From Nyssa sinensis (taxonomy: Eukaryota; Streptophyta; Magnoliopsida; Cornales; Nyssaceae): DNA of 64,000 bases. A model generated the notes under the pieces. The model did not search any database, was not told where the DNA came from, and was given only the letters and a program-made list of their open reading frames with translations. Location of the stretch: positions 14,598,450-14,662,449 of the forward strand of contig CM018052.1 in assembly GCA_008638375.1 (NCBI GenBank), in the 5' to 3' direction. Positions 35,540 through 47,929 of the stretch are shown in pieces; within the stretch, counting starts at the first letter, position 1, and every line of letters starts with the position of its first letter. A program made the translations under genes and the position numbers.

Positions 35540-37012
35540 ATGTGACTTATATACATATTATATACATTATATACATTATATATAATTAATGTGACTTAAA
35601 AGTCAGTGTTTTCTAGTACTTATTTGACGTGAAGCATAAGTGTATCGTTGGAAGCAGAAGTGTATCATTGGAAGCTGTGACAACTTTAGAGAAAGAGAAA
35701 TTCATCAAAAAGTGATTATGACAGAGATTCCATTCATTTTCAATGGAGTCATTTGAAGTATTATTATATATATAATGAAATATATTGTTGGAAGTGTAAA
35801 GATTTCTATATTATCAGACCATTATTCATTTCTCTGTCACGTCAGTTAACTTTTCAACTTTTAAAAAAGTTATATAAATAATACTTTACAGTAAAATTTT
35901 CTTGTTTTACTCGCCATACAAAAAGGCTAAAGCTTACCATCAATGTTTAAAATTGACTTTTCTTCCCAAGTCGAGTCAGCTCGCGAGTTTTCCAATCAGT
36001 GATCAAGCCGAGTTCGATTATCAATTTTGGCTCAACATAAACTTTAGTTAAGCTCATATATTAAAGAAGTTAAGCTTAAGTACCAAATGCTCGACTCGAC
36101 TTGGCTTGTTTGCACCCCTAATAGCAAAACATAGGTAGACAATTAGGTACAAACATACAGTACTATTTGATACGATAACATGATATAGGATATGTGCCTA
36201 TGTATGATTTTATATAAAAATAAGTGTGATTTGTGTGTGATGTATATATAAATGTATACATATACAAGATATATAAATTAACTATGGGAAGCTTCTAAGA
36301 AGTTAATGCTCTAGCAAGAAAGTGACACCTATAAGTGGCAAGCATGCAACAAAAACTTCTCTAAGGAAACCCTTGTTGTGCCATTATATAAAGTAGATTA
36401 TCTCACATTTTTTGAACTTTTGATAACCTTCGAATAGAGAGAGCTAATATAGAGTATCAGAACAATGAGATAGAAGGAGAGAAAGAGGAAGAGTAACTTT
36501 CAAAGATTAACCAAAAAAAGGTATGAACTTCATTTCTTTCAATTCAATTCCTTACTTTAGTTAATTTTATGAGTTCCTAATGTAGAAAACGGTAAAGGAC
36601 CTCATACTTGTGAAGAAACTATCATGACCAAACCCCTAAGGTATTGGTCGATGTAAAAATAAATGACATAGTCTAAATGGATATTAGGAATTTTTACAAC
36701 ATTGAAAAAAATAAACAATGGAAGAAAAACCAACCATTTTGGTGAAGAAATCAGGCCAAACGACCTAGTTGCATGTCATGGTCAGAAAGTCAAGAAATTA
36801 GTTTTCCTCATGCATCGATGTGATTCAAAGGCTCAAACTTAGTTTAAAGATGATTAGGAAGAGTTTATGATAATATAAATTAAATAAGAGTGAAAACAAC
36901 CAAGATGAATGATGAAGAAATGTTGACTTTTTCCAAAAACTAGAAACCAACGTCGGGGAAGAAACAAGTTCCTAGCGGAGTAAACTCATCGAGTTAACCG
37001 AGTAAAGCCGTG
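35540..37012. other. AT-rich repeat DNA, unclassified
   Basis: No coding sequence was recognised. A segment at about 35930-36120 ends GGCTTGTTTGCACCCCTA, which reads like the right end of a hAT-type element (inward TAGGGGTGCAAAC), but no matching left end was found. Short tandem words (TATACATTA) occur near 35555-35580. Confidence 0.35.
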
Positions 37013-40000
37013 TTGTAACATTTTGTAAATTTTAAAAATATAAAAATGAATAAATAATGGGTAATATTAGTTTTTCATGATTATAATAACCAAAAACATA
37101 TAAGGAGGTGGGAAAAACTTGAATAATAAGATATGTGTTATGTGTATACATGTTATTACGTGTTTAGATCTTGAAACGCATTGAAAAATGAATTTATGTT
37201 GTTGTTTGACCTTATGGGATATTGATGATGCATGTGGAATAAGTTGGGAAGGTAGACATGAAGTGTGACATCATAAAAAAAAGAAAAAGCTAAGGTCTCA
37301 AGTCGTCGTTCGAATGAAGGGGGTTTCATTCAAATGAGTTTTCCAGTAGCTATTCATTTGATGCTCGTTCGAATGCTTGTTCGAACAAAAGTAGACTCGT
37401 TGGAATGAGGCCATGTTCATTCAAATGAACAAGTGACAAAAAGTTAGGTTGTAGGTTTTAAAGACCCATTTTCTCACAAACTTAACCAATTTTCTCTCTT
37501 ACCTCTCAAGATAAAAGGAAAAATTAGGGTTCTTGGAATTGTTAGGTTTCCATGGGATCTTAGTCCATAAAAAAACTTCTTAGTACAAGGATTCATCCTT
37601 AGAAAGATTTTCAACCGATTGGAAGTTAGGTTTGTAAGGGATTTCATCAAGAACAAGAGTTAAAATTTAGGTTTTTCCTTTTCTTTTCAAATCTCTTGAT
37701 GTTTCTTATGGATTTGGTTTGATTGAGTAAACGATGTAAATCTTTTCTTAGGGTTTGGGAGCAAGGATTGGAGCTAAGGTTTTTGGAACATTACTCTCTT
37801 TTTCTCTAGAACACAAATCTCTTTTTATTAAGCTTTAAGGTAGGTCCTTTAACCTAGGTGAAAAATGGATGTTTAGGAAGAGAACATGCATTTCATGGCA
37901 TTCTCATGGATTACCTCGTATGTAAAATGGGCAAGGAATGATACGAATCACTTATTGGACTAGTAGATGAACATTACATGCTTAGGTTTTGATATATTCT
38001 GATTCAAAATGATGATATATATATATTCGATGCATGATCCTAGTCCAAAATTATGTTACTTGAATGCTCAAAATTTATCTACTTTTTACTCATGTACATG
38101 TAGAAAGTTGGTCTGCCTACCAAATGCTTGATAAAATACTTAAGTGATTGCAATGATATTACCTTGTGAAGTTCTTGATTGTGTTACCTATATGATGCTT
38201 TCTCATGATATAAATGTTATTATCCCCTTAGATTACTTTTGATTTGAATGGAAAACTTGAATGAACGCCCTGTGAGGAATGAGTGGGAGATGAAGTAGTT
38301 GAAGAGTTGAGAAATGGGAAATTATGAATAAAGTAATCACAAGTTGAGAAATGAGAAGTTATAGATAATTACCCAGGGTTTTGTGACAGGGATGGTGTCT
38401 CCTTTCGATTTTAATCCGTAACCCCGCGCGGGTGGTTGTATGTTTTCATTGAGTTAGTAGCCTCGAAAAGCATTCAAATTTAACTGGGGGCCATTAGGTA
38501 GTCTTGAAGGATTTCAAAAGAGTTGGAAGTGGAAAGTAGTATCATTGAGATGAGTGAGATGATAAAAACATCTTTTTGTGTTACATATTTATTGCAAGAA
38601 TTGAATTATGATACCATTGTTATATTGATGCTCTTTTTCTATTGGACCGTATGATGAATACTTATTGAATTTGTTAAGACCAAGGGGTCTGACATTGTAA
38701 TTGGCTAATTTAGTTTAATAAATCGTGCTTTGATTATAATAATTATGTTAGTCCTAGGCTTAAAGTATCTCAATGCCCTTCGCTGTACTCTAAGATGGTC
38801 CAAGCTTCATTGTCGTGTATATTTACTAGCCAACTTGGTTCATGAAAGGTAATTTGGGTATTTTAGACTTTTGTTTTGATTTGGATCTCACACATTCACA
38901 TATTACATGCACAACATATAGTGGACATCATATCATTATATGTGTATATTGGGCTTGTGTTGTGAAACAAATTTCCTAAAAATGCATATTTGAAAATACT
39001 TAGGAAAATTGAGTTCATAAGGCAAGTAGAGAATGTGTAACTCTCTATTGCTCGTTCAAACGAACAACTAAGGCTTGTTCTTGCTCGTTCGAAAGGATTG
39101 CATGAAACGATGAGTTGCAACCTACATATTTTGCTCGTTTGATATTCGTTCCTTACTTGTTTGAACGAAAGGTGCTCGTTTGAATGAAAAATGCATGAAA
39201 ATAATTTTTTTTTTCTATTTTCAAGCCTTTTTTGAGATATGATCTCTATGATATAAATTCACACAAATTCAGTTTGAGATCACTGAAAATAGAGTAAGTG
39301 AGAGTTCAAATTGTGAGAGCTATATACTTGAAAGATCTGAGAGCTTTCATAAGTGAACATTCATACTTGTAATTCATTGAATTTAATCACATCACATGAT
39401 CCAAGTTAATTCAAAGAGCCTTAATTCCATTTCAATCACCATTGAAGAGTTTGGAGTTTAACCTTTAGGATTCATTGTTGAACGATCGGAGAATTCTGAG
39501 ACCATGAGGAGCTTACAGTTGTATAAAGATTCCAACTATGGAGGAAGCTTGTGGATTCAAAGGAAATTGAAAATGGTTAAATAAAACAGAGCTTGAGGTA
39601 TTAAGTTCGATTCTTCATCGCATTGTAATTCAATCTCAGTCACAGTGGACTCATCCATGAGCATGGTCAACTTTGGAGTTTCACACCACGAATAGTTTTT
39701 CATTGGTGGTTTCTCTGTCATCACTTCGGTTTGTAACTCTCTTACCCTTCATGCTTTACAATTTTCAAATTGCTAGAATTGAATACTTTCACTTAATAGA
39801 TATTTAGGTTTTCATGAATTATAAAATTTGAACATCAATTGAATAATTGAAAACCTTAATTGTGTGATTGGATTTGTAAATTGAATTGTGAAATTAAAAA
39901 TTAATCACTTAATCTAATTTTTAGTTGAATTGTGAAATTGGCATTTGAATAGGATTAGTAGATTAATTAGGCTTGTGTTGAATGGTTTGTGTGTTGAACA

Positions 40001-40741
40001 CTATATGATTACTGCATTGGGTGGATTGAGTTTATAGTTGAATTGATCATAATTGTTGAATATTGACTGATTTTTCAATTCATATATTGTGCCATCATTG
40101 TAGTTGTTAGTGTTGTGGTTGAAGAATTAAAAGAATTGGAAATTTTAGTGCAAACCTATTCAACCCTTCATTTTAGGTTAGTTTCATACCAAGGGATCAA
40201 TCAATAGAATTAAAATGCTTGGTGACACTATACTTGACACATGCCTACACTTTTCATCATTTATTCTTCCCTTTATTTAGTTGCTCTGCTGGAGTTGTTG
40301 TTTTGACCCTTACTAGATGCAGGTAATGACAATGAGCCGGTGGCTTGAGGACGTGGGCTAGGAGGACGTCATATTCTTTTTCTTATTTTTGGATATACTT
40401 AGCCTTATAATCTTATTGATGTAAAGGTTAAGGTTGTGGAAGCCAATATTTATATTTTTTGTATATGTACAAGGATGTACCTAAAACTAGTAATGTTACA
40501 TACTTCTAACATATGGGAAATTATGACATGGTGAAAAGAACATTTTGATTTAATGAATGTTGAGAAATTTTTGAAAATGATGAATAGGATTATGTGAAGT
40601 GAATATATAGGTTATTAGGTTATGAAAATTCAAGTGAGAATATGTTAATCACAGGGTAGTTTGAGATGTATAGTAATTATTATATAGTTTGACCTTATTT
40701 TATAGGGTCACCCTCGGGTTTTTGGGGCCCGGGGCAAGACA
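37013..40741 (+). repeat. Old Tekay-type LTR, interrupted
   Basis: A block at about 38277-38530 (with GTAACCCCGCGCGGGTGG and GGGGGCCATTAGGTAGTCTT) has a clear counterpart at about 62222-62500 in the LTR ending at 63232 (GTAACCCTACGTGGGTGG, GGGGGCCATTAGGTAGTCTT). A second matching landmark, a GACAATGAGCC/GACAGGTAATGG region, lies at about 40330 and 62950. This marks an older LTR of the same broad family. Possible ends are TGTAACATTTTG at 37013 and GGGGCAAGACA at 40741. The part at about 38700-40240 has no counterpart and is probably a later insertion, perhaps a decayed Copia-like LTR. Boundaries are approximate. Confidence 0.45.
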
Positions 40742-42045
40742 CGAGTGAACTCCCCTATTCGCAAGTCAGACTAATAGTGATCTTGTGTCATTTTGATTTT
40801 TAATTAAAACTCCAACTCGGACTATTTGTCTACAAGAATAATAAATTAGAATTGGAACAAGGATATCCTTATCCTATATATCGTGAAGAAATTGGAATTA
40901 AATTAAACTTTATGGGATTGCATTTCAACCGTTGTACTTTTTGTTAATACTAAAACAACCCAAAATATTTTTCTAGAAATTATATTTTTGCCCTTAAATT
41001 TTTATAAAATTATATTTTGACCATTGAAGTTTTGGCCCAGAACTTTACCAAAATTATGAAACAACCTCAAGATTTTAAAAATATTTTCAAAATACCATTC
41101 TTTAATACAAAATTTCTTTCAAGTACACCTCTAAGCATAAAATGAGCAATTTAAAGGTTATTTAGGATCTGGAAGAGCCTAACTTAGGTTTTTCAACGTT
41201 GCGGATCCAATGGTGTGGTTTATATTGAAAAATTAAAATTTGAAAGATGGGATACATGAATTGTAGAGTTTTAGATATGTCTTAAGACTTTGAATAAGCT
41301 ACGATATAAATTGAGAAATTAGGAAGGGGATCTATTCCAAAGTTATAAAGGGGTTTGAATATGAAAATAAATCTTGTTTAAGCTAGAAACACCATGAATT
41401 GGTATTTTAAGTAAAGTTATCTTGAATTAAGTGTTAAGAAAATTTAAATTGTGTTACAGGAATAATTGGAAAGAAATGGCATGAAGATAAGACTAAAGAC
41501 TTCAGGTGAGTAACCTTGTTCGTTGGACTGGTGCCTTTTTTTATACAAATGTTAGGCTATACAAATGATTTGATAATGTCATGTTCTAATGAATGCATAT
41601 GTTTTGAATAAGTGCTCTATTGTGAATTTTTGAACATAATTCTTTTAGAATTAGTTTTGATACATGTTTTTGAAACTTATGGATAACTTTGCTTATTAGC
41701 ATCTTTGGTACATTCCATCATTCAATACCTCTGTTATGTGATTGATATGTCCTTGTTGAGGGACTTTTTATCCGGTAAAGCTCTTAGAAGGTCAATGATA
41801 TCTACTATATGTCACTATACATGATGAACTTATTACCAAACCACCTTAGTTTAGTTAAGCTCAATTTTGATCGTTGTAATGGCCATCAAACCTTTGCACG
41901 AGAATTTACATGAAATGGTTATCTATTATCTATATGTGTAATCCTACTAGATAGAAATTGTGTTTATTATTATTATTATTATTATTCTTTAGATAAGCTT
42001 TGCTTTAATAAGTTTTGTTAATTGTGAGTAGCTTCTAAAATATCA
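40742..42045. other. LTR-like non-coding DNA
   Basis: Phrases typical of long plant LTRs (TTTTTGCCCTTAAATTTT near 40987, GGATATCCTTATCC near 40861). An ATT microsatellite lies at about 41966-41986. No gene or clear termini were found. Confidence 0.35.
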
Positions 42046-42726
42046 TTGCTTTCAAACTATGCAGATGATTATAATGCTCTATTTGATATCTATAGGAAAA
42101 ATGACTATTGTTTTCAAAAACCCATGTCAAGGCACATGATTTACTCACTGTGCTTTGTGAATCTCACTCTAGTTTGGATCCATGAAGGGTTATCACCTAG
42201 CTATAAACGTGAAAATTTAATAAAGAAATGTGAAACATTAAAAGAAAAGATGTCGGGAAAGCTATAAATTGCTAAATAAGAGACGCATAAGACTATAAAA
42301 TGCTAGGGATGAACTTGTTATGAAAGACTCTGTGTTGGGAATTGAGCAGTGGGTGCTCAGTGTATTTTGTGCTTAAGACTTAGAGCCATTCTTGTGTTGA
42401 GCTTTCTTATTGAGAAATGTATTGCTTGTGGACTACCCACTTAGGATTGGATTTTGTGAATTAGATTTGACTCTTGCCATAGAAATTATGTGTAATAGAC
42501 CTTGTCTGTCTTCTAGTTGGTTAGATTGGGTTAACGGTTTAACCCTAATATGCTCAAACTCAGTTTGTGATAGAGATAGAGCAAGGTAGCTTGAGGTGCA
42601 GTGGTGGATGATATTACTTGGTAGAGAGAATTTTAGATTTTCTTAATAAATAGTGATTGGGGGGGGGGGGGGCATTGTAGTTGTGGCCTAAATCTTGAGG
42701 ACAAAATTCTTATAAGGGATAGAAAC
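42046..42726 (+). other. Internal remnant of the outer Tekay-type element
   Basis: A segment at about 42178-42208 (ATCCATGAAGGGTTATCACC, then TAGCTATAAA) matches the reverse complement of about 56965-56995, the leader region between primer-binding site and gag of the young Tekay-type element. The remnant ends CTTGAGGACAAAATTCTTA and a purine-rich GGGATAGAAAC right before the LTR at 42727. Leader and pre-LTR sequence are about 450 bp apart here, so gag and pol have been deleted. The 73-codon ORF at 42046-42267 has no known motif. Confidence 0.6.
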
Positions 42727-43466
42727 TGTAAAGACCCAAAAAATTAACAAAGGACAATTTGGTAAATTGCCAACATAGACTGAGGCCAGATAAGTAATGA
42801 ATTAAAGATGTGTTAGAATAATTGTAAAATTGATTAGTAAATCATCAATGTGATATCGCATTAAAGTATTAGCAATTTATTTGGGACTAGTGTGAGCTAT
42901 GAGACTACACAGCCACGTACGGGATGCAAACAAATATGAAAATTCTAACGATTGAATTTGGAGAAGCAAAAATAATATTTGGAATCACTGTGTCAAAATC
43001 ATCTAGGGTGTCAATTTTGGTACGATTCTGAGACAGTTTATTTTCAAGCTAGTGTGCACACACATTTGGCCAACTGGCCACGTGATGCATTGGGGAGTGT
43101 GCAAAGCTTCCTCAATAAACTTAGTTGGGTTTTCTAGAATAGGACAAATGACTTATTCTAATTGGTTGCAAAGGGATCCAATGTAGGGGGTGTTAGGGTG
43201 TGTGTAGGGTGCATCATAGGGGGACCAAAAAGGAGAGGGAGTACACACGTTAAGACAAAACACCTTCTCTCTCCTTCATTTTCTCCCCATTATTGACTAA
43301 CCCCTTTCCAAATCTCTCATATAACTCTCTCTCCTACACACACATACACGCACACACACCCGAGTGTGTTTGTGTTTGTAAATGGGTATGCACATATGGG
43401 GGTATATATATGTATGTAATGAGGGTGTTAGAAGGTTGTAAAATAGCTATGGAAGAGAGACTTGTG

Positions 43467-43470
<4 letters not shown>

Positions 43471-43497
<27 letters not shown>
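43471..43497. repeat. (GT)n microsatellite
   Basis: About 13 GT units inside the outer LTR. With the nearby purine-rich stretch (43550-43610) it creates several spurious ORFs on both strands. Confidence 0.9.
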
Positions 43498-43501
<4 letters not shown>

Positions 43502-44379
43502 CTGTGAGTGTATATATGTTTGTGTGAATACATACACAGTGGAAAACAAGGAAGGAAAGAAAAAAAGAAAAAGGAAAGAAGGAAGAAAGAAGAGGAATGA
43601 GAAAGGAAAGGTGGTTGAGGACTGAGTAGAGGTGTGGTAGCCATTAAAGCTTCATTGAAGACTTCTCTCTCCTCATAACTTTCTCTCTCCTCATAACTTT
43701 CTCTCTTTAGGCCACAACAGAATATGTAAGGGCTTCTAGAAATTTTTATTTAGTTCTAGATGTTATACTCGACGATATATATACTTGGTTGTGTGTATTG
43801 CAGTGTGTGCATGGGTATATATAAGTTTGTATATATATATATATACATATGTAAATATGGGTTTGAATGGAGAATGTGGTTTAATGGAGTTTTGGGCATT
43901 GGGGAAGGTCTCTTAGGGTTCCAAAAAATGAGGGGAAAAGAAAGGAAACATAAAGGGTGGGCGGAGGCCGAGATACCCTGAGTTGTAAGTACCTCGTCGA
44001 AGAATCGAGTTTCCGCAAAAACCCATGACTTAGTTGCTTTCAATCCACCAAATCGGATCTAAATGATTTTAAAATGCATTTAGGACAGTTTAGAATGAAA
44101 AAGGATAAAAAATAATGCAAGAAAAAAAAAATTTTTTTTCGATTTTTTGGCAACCTCATCGGAGAAGGTGACCAGAGTGTCGATGACGGCGGTCAATGCC
44201 ATCGTTGATTAGTCAACACTCAAGCCAGGTCTCAGATTGGTGGACTGGGTATTCGGGTCGGGTCTGGGTTAGTTCAATTGACCATAGGTTTTAAGGGGTT
44301 GTTTGGCTATAGGAGTATGAGTAGGAGTGTTTGGGCACACATGTGGCCAATCCACTGTTTCACTACAAAAAATTATATT

Positions 44380-44735
44380 ATTAGCGACGCACATTATTAG
44401 CGACGCCTAGTAAAGCGTCGCTAAAAGGCACTATTAGCGACGCACACTACGTGCGTCGCTAAAAAGCAGTAAAAATAAATTTCCCGCTCAAAAAAATGGG
44501 CGCACATGTTTTGGCGACGGAAAAGGGATTATTAGCGACGCACGTGTGCGTCGCTAATAGTAATTATTATTAGCGACGCACACGTGGGCGTCACTAATAG
44601 TCTAATTATTATTAGCGACGCACACGTGGGCGTCGCTAATATTCTAATTAAGTAAAACGACGTCATTTTAGGGTATTTTTGGCGACGCACAACGACTTAT
44701 TAGCGACGCTCGGTGTGCGTCGCTAAAAATCCCCT
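44380..44735. repeat. Left subterminal repeats of the CACTA element
   Basis: At least a dozen copies of GCGACGC/GCGTCGC words, mostly as TTAGCGACGCAC or GTGCGTCGCTAA, often in head-to-head pairs that make small palindromes. In CACTA elements such repeats are binding sites for the element's own proteins. Confidence 0.88.
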
Positions 44736-44739
44736 ATTT

Positions 44740-44883
44740 TTCTTCCCTAGCCGCGACCCAGTTTTTGCATCTCTCTATTCCCCTAATTTTTCTCTCTCTG
44801 TCACTTTCACTCCTCAATCACGACCAGGGTTCCGACGACGGCAAACAGCTCATCCGGCGACGACCACGCTTCTGGCGACTATG
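44740..44883 (+). pseudogene. Possible captured first exon ending ATG-GT
   Basis: Directly inside the left subterminal repeats the sequence becomes GC-richer and pyrimidine-rich (TCCGACGACGGCAAACAGC, CATCCGGCGACGACC). It ends with ATG at 44881-44883 followed by GTAACTCTC, a plausible donor site. It may be a captured 5' leader and first exon. I cannot name the source. Confidence 0.3.
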
Positions 44884-44985
44884 GTAACTCTCTCTCTGTT
44901 AGGTTGATACATGTTTTCTTCTCCACAGCTTTCTTGGAAAATTGAATGTTAAGAATGTTAATGTCAAAACTTGTTTATTTTGTTT

Positions 44986-45066
44986 CAAGAGTATGAATCA
45001 GATGGAATTGATTGGACAAAAGTAGATTTTGAGGATAACCAAGAGTGTTTGAATCTCTTTGAGATG
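44986..45066 (+). pseudogene. Captured exon fragment of a class VIII-type myosin
   Basis: Translation gives QEYESDGIDWTKVDFEDNQE then CLNLFEM. This matches the plant myosin VIII motor-domain segment that runs QxxYxxDGIDWxKVxFxDNQxCLxLFE, shortly before the KKPLGLLSLLDEE region. The next bases are GTATTT, a possible donor site, so a single exon was taken. The rest of the motor is absent. It sits on the same strand as the two fragments to its right. The class VIII call rests on the DGIDW-KVDFEDNQ wording; class XI usually reads differently there. Confidence 0.75.
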
Positions 45067-45463
45067 GTATTTCTGTTTCTATTTTTAGGCCTGATACTGA
45101 AGTTTTTTAATTTCAAAATTTTTTATTTGCTATCTCTGAAGATTAGGTTCCATAAAATTTTTAAATTTATTCAAAATAAGAAAAAGAGAAAATGGAAAGA
45201 AGGAAAAGAGTTGTTCCATTTCTTTGAGCATTTTTATTGTCTTCTTATATTGAGTTTTAGAATTTTTTCTTTTTTATTTTTCTAGCATACAAGGATGTTG
45301 CATTGTTTTGTCAGACGGGTTTTCCTCTCCGGATGTGGAGTCGGCCATATTCTTCAAATAATGGTGCAATAATTTTATGATTCTCTCATAAATTTTCCTA
45401 CTTTGGACATATGTTTCCCTCTTTCTGTTTCTCCAATATTTTTGGAATTTATTGTGCTTGCAG

Positions 45464-45558
45464 GTTCCAATGACAAGACTCAGGAAACGTGTTGCAACAC
45501 GTTTGAAGTACTCTCAGAATGCTTTTGAAATGCTGACTACATTCAATGAAGTTGATAT
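45464..45558 (+). pseudogene. Captured exon of 2-oxoglutarate dehydrogenase E2
   Basis: A clean exon between an acceptor (TTGTGCTTGCAG) and a donor (GTAAGT). It reads [19 protein letters not shown] followed by [13 protein letters not shown]. This is the start of the catalytic domain of dihydrolipoyl succinyltransferase, the E2 subunit of the mitochondrial 2-oxoglutarate dehydrogenase complex. Neither the lipoyl domain nor the catalytic HxxxDG segment is nearby, so it is an isolated fragment. Splice sites on both sides and an open frame suggest recent capture or use as a cassette exon. Confidence 0.82.
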
Positions 45559-46877
45559 GTAAGTTTATTTGTTTGTTCAACATAGAATGCTGACTGAATG
45601 TGGTTGCTTGTCATTAATGAAATTGCTTGTTTTTTCTTATGGCCCATTTTTGATTTGCCAAAGGTTTAGCCTCTATATAGTTGGGAGAATGCAATGTGAT
45701 AACATTATTTGCATGATCAAACAAGAAATTTTGGTGTTCATCACTAAGCATATTATGTACTTCTTCTGTATAATTCTTCATTTGACATTTACATATTGGC
45801 TAACCATGTGTGATTTAACATTTATAAAGACAATTCCGCTAACCATGTGTGATTTAACATTTACTAACTCATGTGTCTATTAAGTGGGTTCAAAAGTGTG
45901 GTCTTATTGGATTAATTTCCGTATATGAGATGATATGAGTTGATTATCCTACCAAAAGAGGCAAAAATAGAGGAAAATCTGAAATTAGGACCAAAAGAGG
46001 CCGTTTTGGGAAAAACAAAGGACCCAAACCGCCTTCGGCGTTTGCATTGGATAGATATCGAAAAAATACCCAAATTCAAAAAAAAAATCGCCTAAAACGG
46101 ACAACAGAGCACAAAGTTATGGTCATTCAAAGTTTTCTGTAAAAAAAGGATTTTGTTTTTTGAAATTGGGCCACCGAATTGCTGTGTTATGGATTCCACT
46201 CACAAATACCTTTGACATGTTAGCAGGTGAGCAAAAATAGGTATGTTGTCTACACACCAAGTTCTTTCTAATCTAGAAATAAATATAGTCAGAAATATTT
46301 ACCCAAATCAATCAATTCCTAGTCAAATTTAGCAATAGACACACTGATCAAAAAAAAAATAAAAATAAAAATTTAGCAATAGACACCAATTACCACTAAA
46401 TGATATGTTGTCTACACACAACATTGTAATACAACTCTGTTATAATATTTCCATATTTTCTTACAAGTTTAGCCTGCCAAGAATTAAGAAGGGAAACAGA
46501 GATTGCTGTCCTAAGGACTCTACATCTTGACAAGGATTTGATGCCTTGATTGATCAAGAAGTGAGCTGAACCTTTCCAAAATGCTGAATATAGTATGATT
46601 ATTAGGGAAATTTCCTTATTTGTAAAGACCATTTATTCATTGGGTGTAGACTGTAGAGTATTGAAGATTAAGATTTTTATGTTCATTGTTTTGAACCATT
46701 TTCTTTTATGGAATTGTTCAAGGCAATAAAATTTAATTGAGGTTCTTTAAAGTGGAAAATCCTTACTGCTTCTGATTATTGCCCACCCGTATTACTGGGT
46801 TGAGCTTTTCTTGAGTTGAGTTATATAAAGATTTTGTATATGCTTGTTGTGTTGGTGACTGTATTGTTCTGGAGCAG
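45559..46877. other. CACTA interior between captured exons
   Basis: AT-rich DNA that may be captured intron sequence. A short duplicated block near 45805-45870 repeats CTAACCATGTGTGATTTAAC. Another segment near 46310-46390 repeats AATTTAGCAATAGACAC. No coding motif was found. Confidence 0.35.
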
Positions 46878-47003
46878 GTAGCCTATTCACTATGCAGTGA
46901 GACTATGGAACGTGAAATTTTAGCTGTGCATAAAGGTGAGAATTGCCCCCAAAGGATTGTGACATGCGAGTACTGTCCTAGATACTACTGCAGAATCTTC
47001 CAG
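46878..47003 (+). pseudogene. Captured exon fragment of a TRAF-type zinc-finger protein
   Basis: After an acceptor-like GGAGCAG the frame reads VAYSLCSETMEREILAVHKG, then ENCPQRIVTCEYC. This matches the plant TRAF-type zinc-finger proteins that carry CSETMEREI...HKGExCPQRIVTCExC repeats. The last nine residues (PRYYCRIFQ) do not fit the family and may reflect a frameshift. A donor-like GTAAAAG follows. The family has Cys/His fingers in intact members; only about one finger remains. Confidence 0.7.
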
Positions 47004-47929
47004 GTAAAAGGAACTATCATATTAATTGTTTTTTTTTTCAAAAATGAATATGAACATTACTTATAGTTTATGATGAAATTTATTTGTGAGTAGAACCAAT
47101 AAGCAAATTCTCTCTTGCTATTGCCTAGCTTTCAATGGATCAAATGCATGTTATATCTCTTGAGGACCATAAGGAGTTATATCTTTGATCATCCTTATCT
47201 CATATTTCCTTATCTTCCCTAGGAAGTTCAAATTTTCCCCAAAAATTATATCATCATTTGTTTTCTTTGCTTTCGTGAATGTGTTAATGAGTTAAGCATT
47301 TTGTAGGATAAATATTAAAAGTTACAAAAGTAGAGTGTAAATCTAAACACTATTCCATCTGGAGAACTTATCATATGAATGCACTAACCGCATGCATTTG
47401 AACAGAGGGATGAATAATCTATATGGTAAGGTGAAGCTAATCAAGATATAATTGGGACATTGTCAAACACTTAGCCAATTTGAAAATTGGGATAAGACTT
47501 TGTTGAGTTGAGGGTGTGCTCATACATCCAATGGGAATAGCAGCACTATTGTGGTTTACACTTTACATACCATCTGAAATTTGAAGGTAAAATACAAGAT
47601 TGTGAAAGTGGCTGTTGAAGAAAATGAGAGCCTTCACCACAACTAATTGTTGTGGGATCAATTGAGGATTTTCAGAAATGTCCTTCCACTTTTTCATCAC
47701 CATTTGAGAGACACCACCAGCTTCTTTAGTGGCCACAGTTACAATGATAGATTTTTATGGACCCATCAATTTTCACGGGCATCACCATGGATTATGTTGC
47801 TATTCTAGATTAATCATTCTTGGAAATACCTGAAAACATATCAGATGTTTGATTTTAATCTTGTTCGCTTTATTTTTTTGTTTTTGTTTTTGTTTTTGTT
47901 TTTAGGGTGGGTGGGGGGGTGTGTTGTTA
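47004..47929. other. CACTA interior, right of the third captured exon
   Basis: No gene recognised. It ends in a TTTTTG microsatellite (about 47875-47904) and a G-rich stretch (GGGTGGGTGGGGGGGTG) directly before the 161-bp array. Confidence 0.4.

Noticed and set aside
36000..36125. Complete hAT element near 35930-36120
   Set aside because: Only a right-end-like sequence is visible; no matching left end or target duplication.
43293..43644. Cys/Val- and His/Thr-rich ORFs
   Set aside because: They translate a GT microsatellite and a purine-rich stretch in the outer LTR.
44971..45285. A 104-codon protein-coding gene
   Set aside because: Only the first third is myosin-like; the remainder reads intron-type AT-rich DNA, so it is a captured exon fragment running into non-coding sequence.
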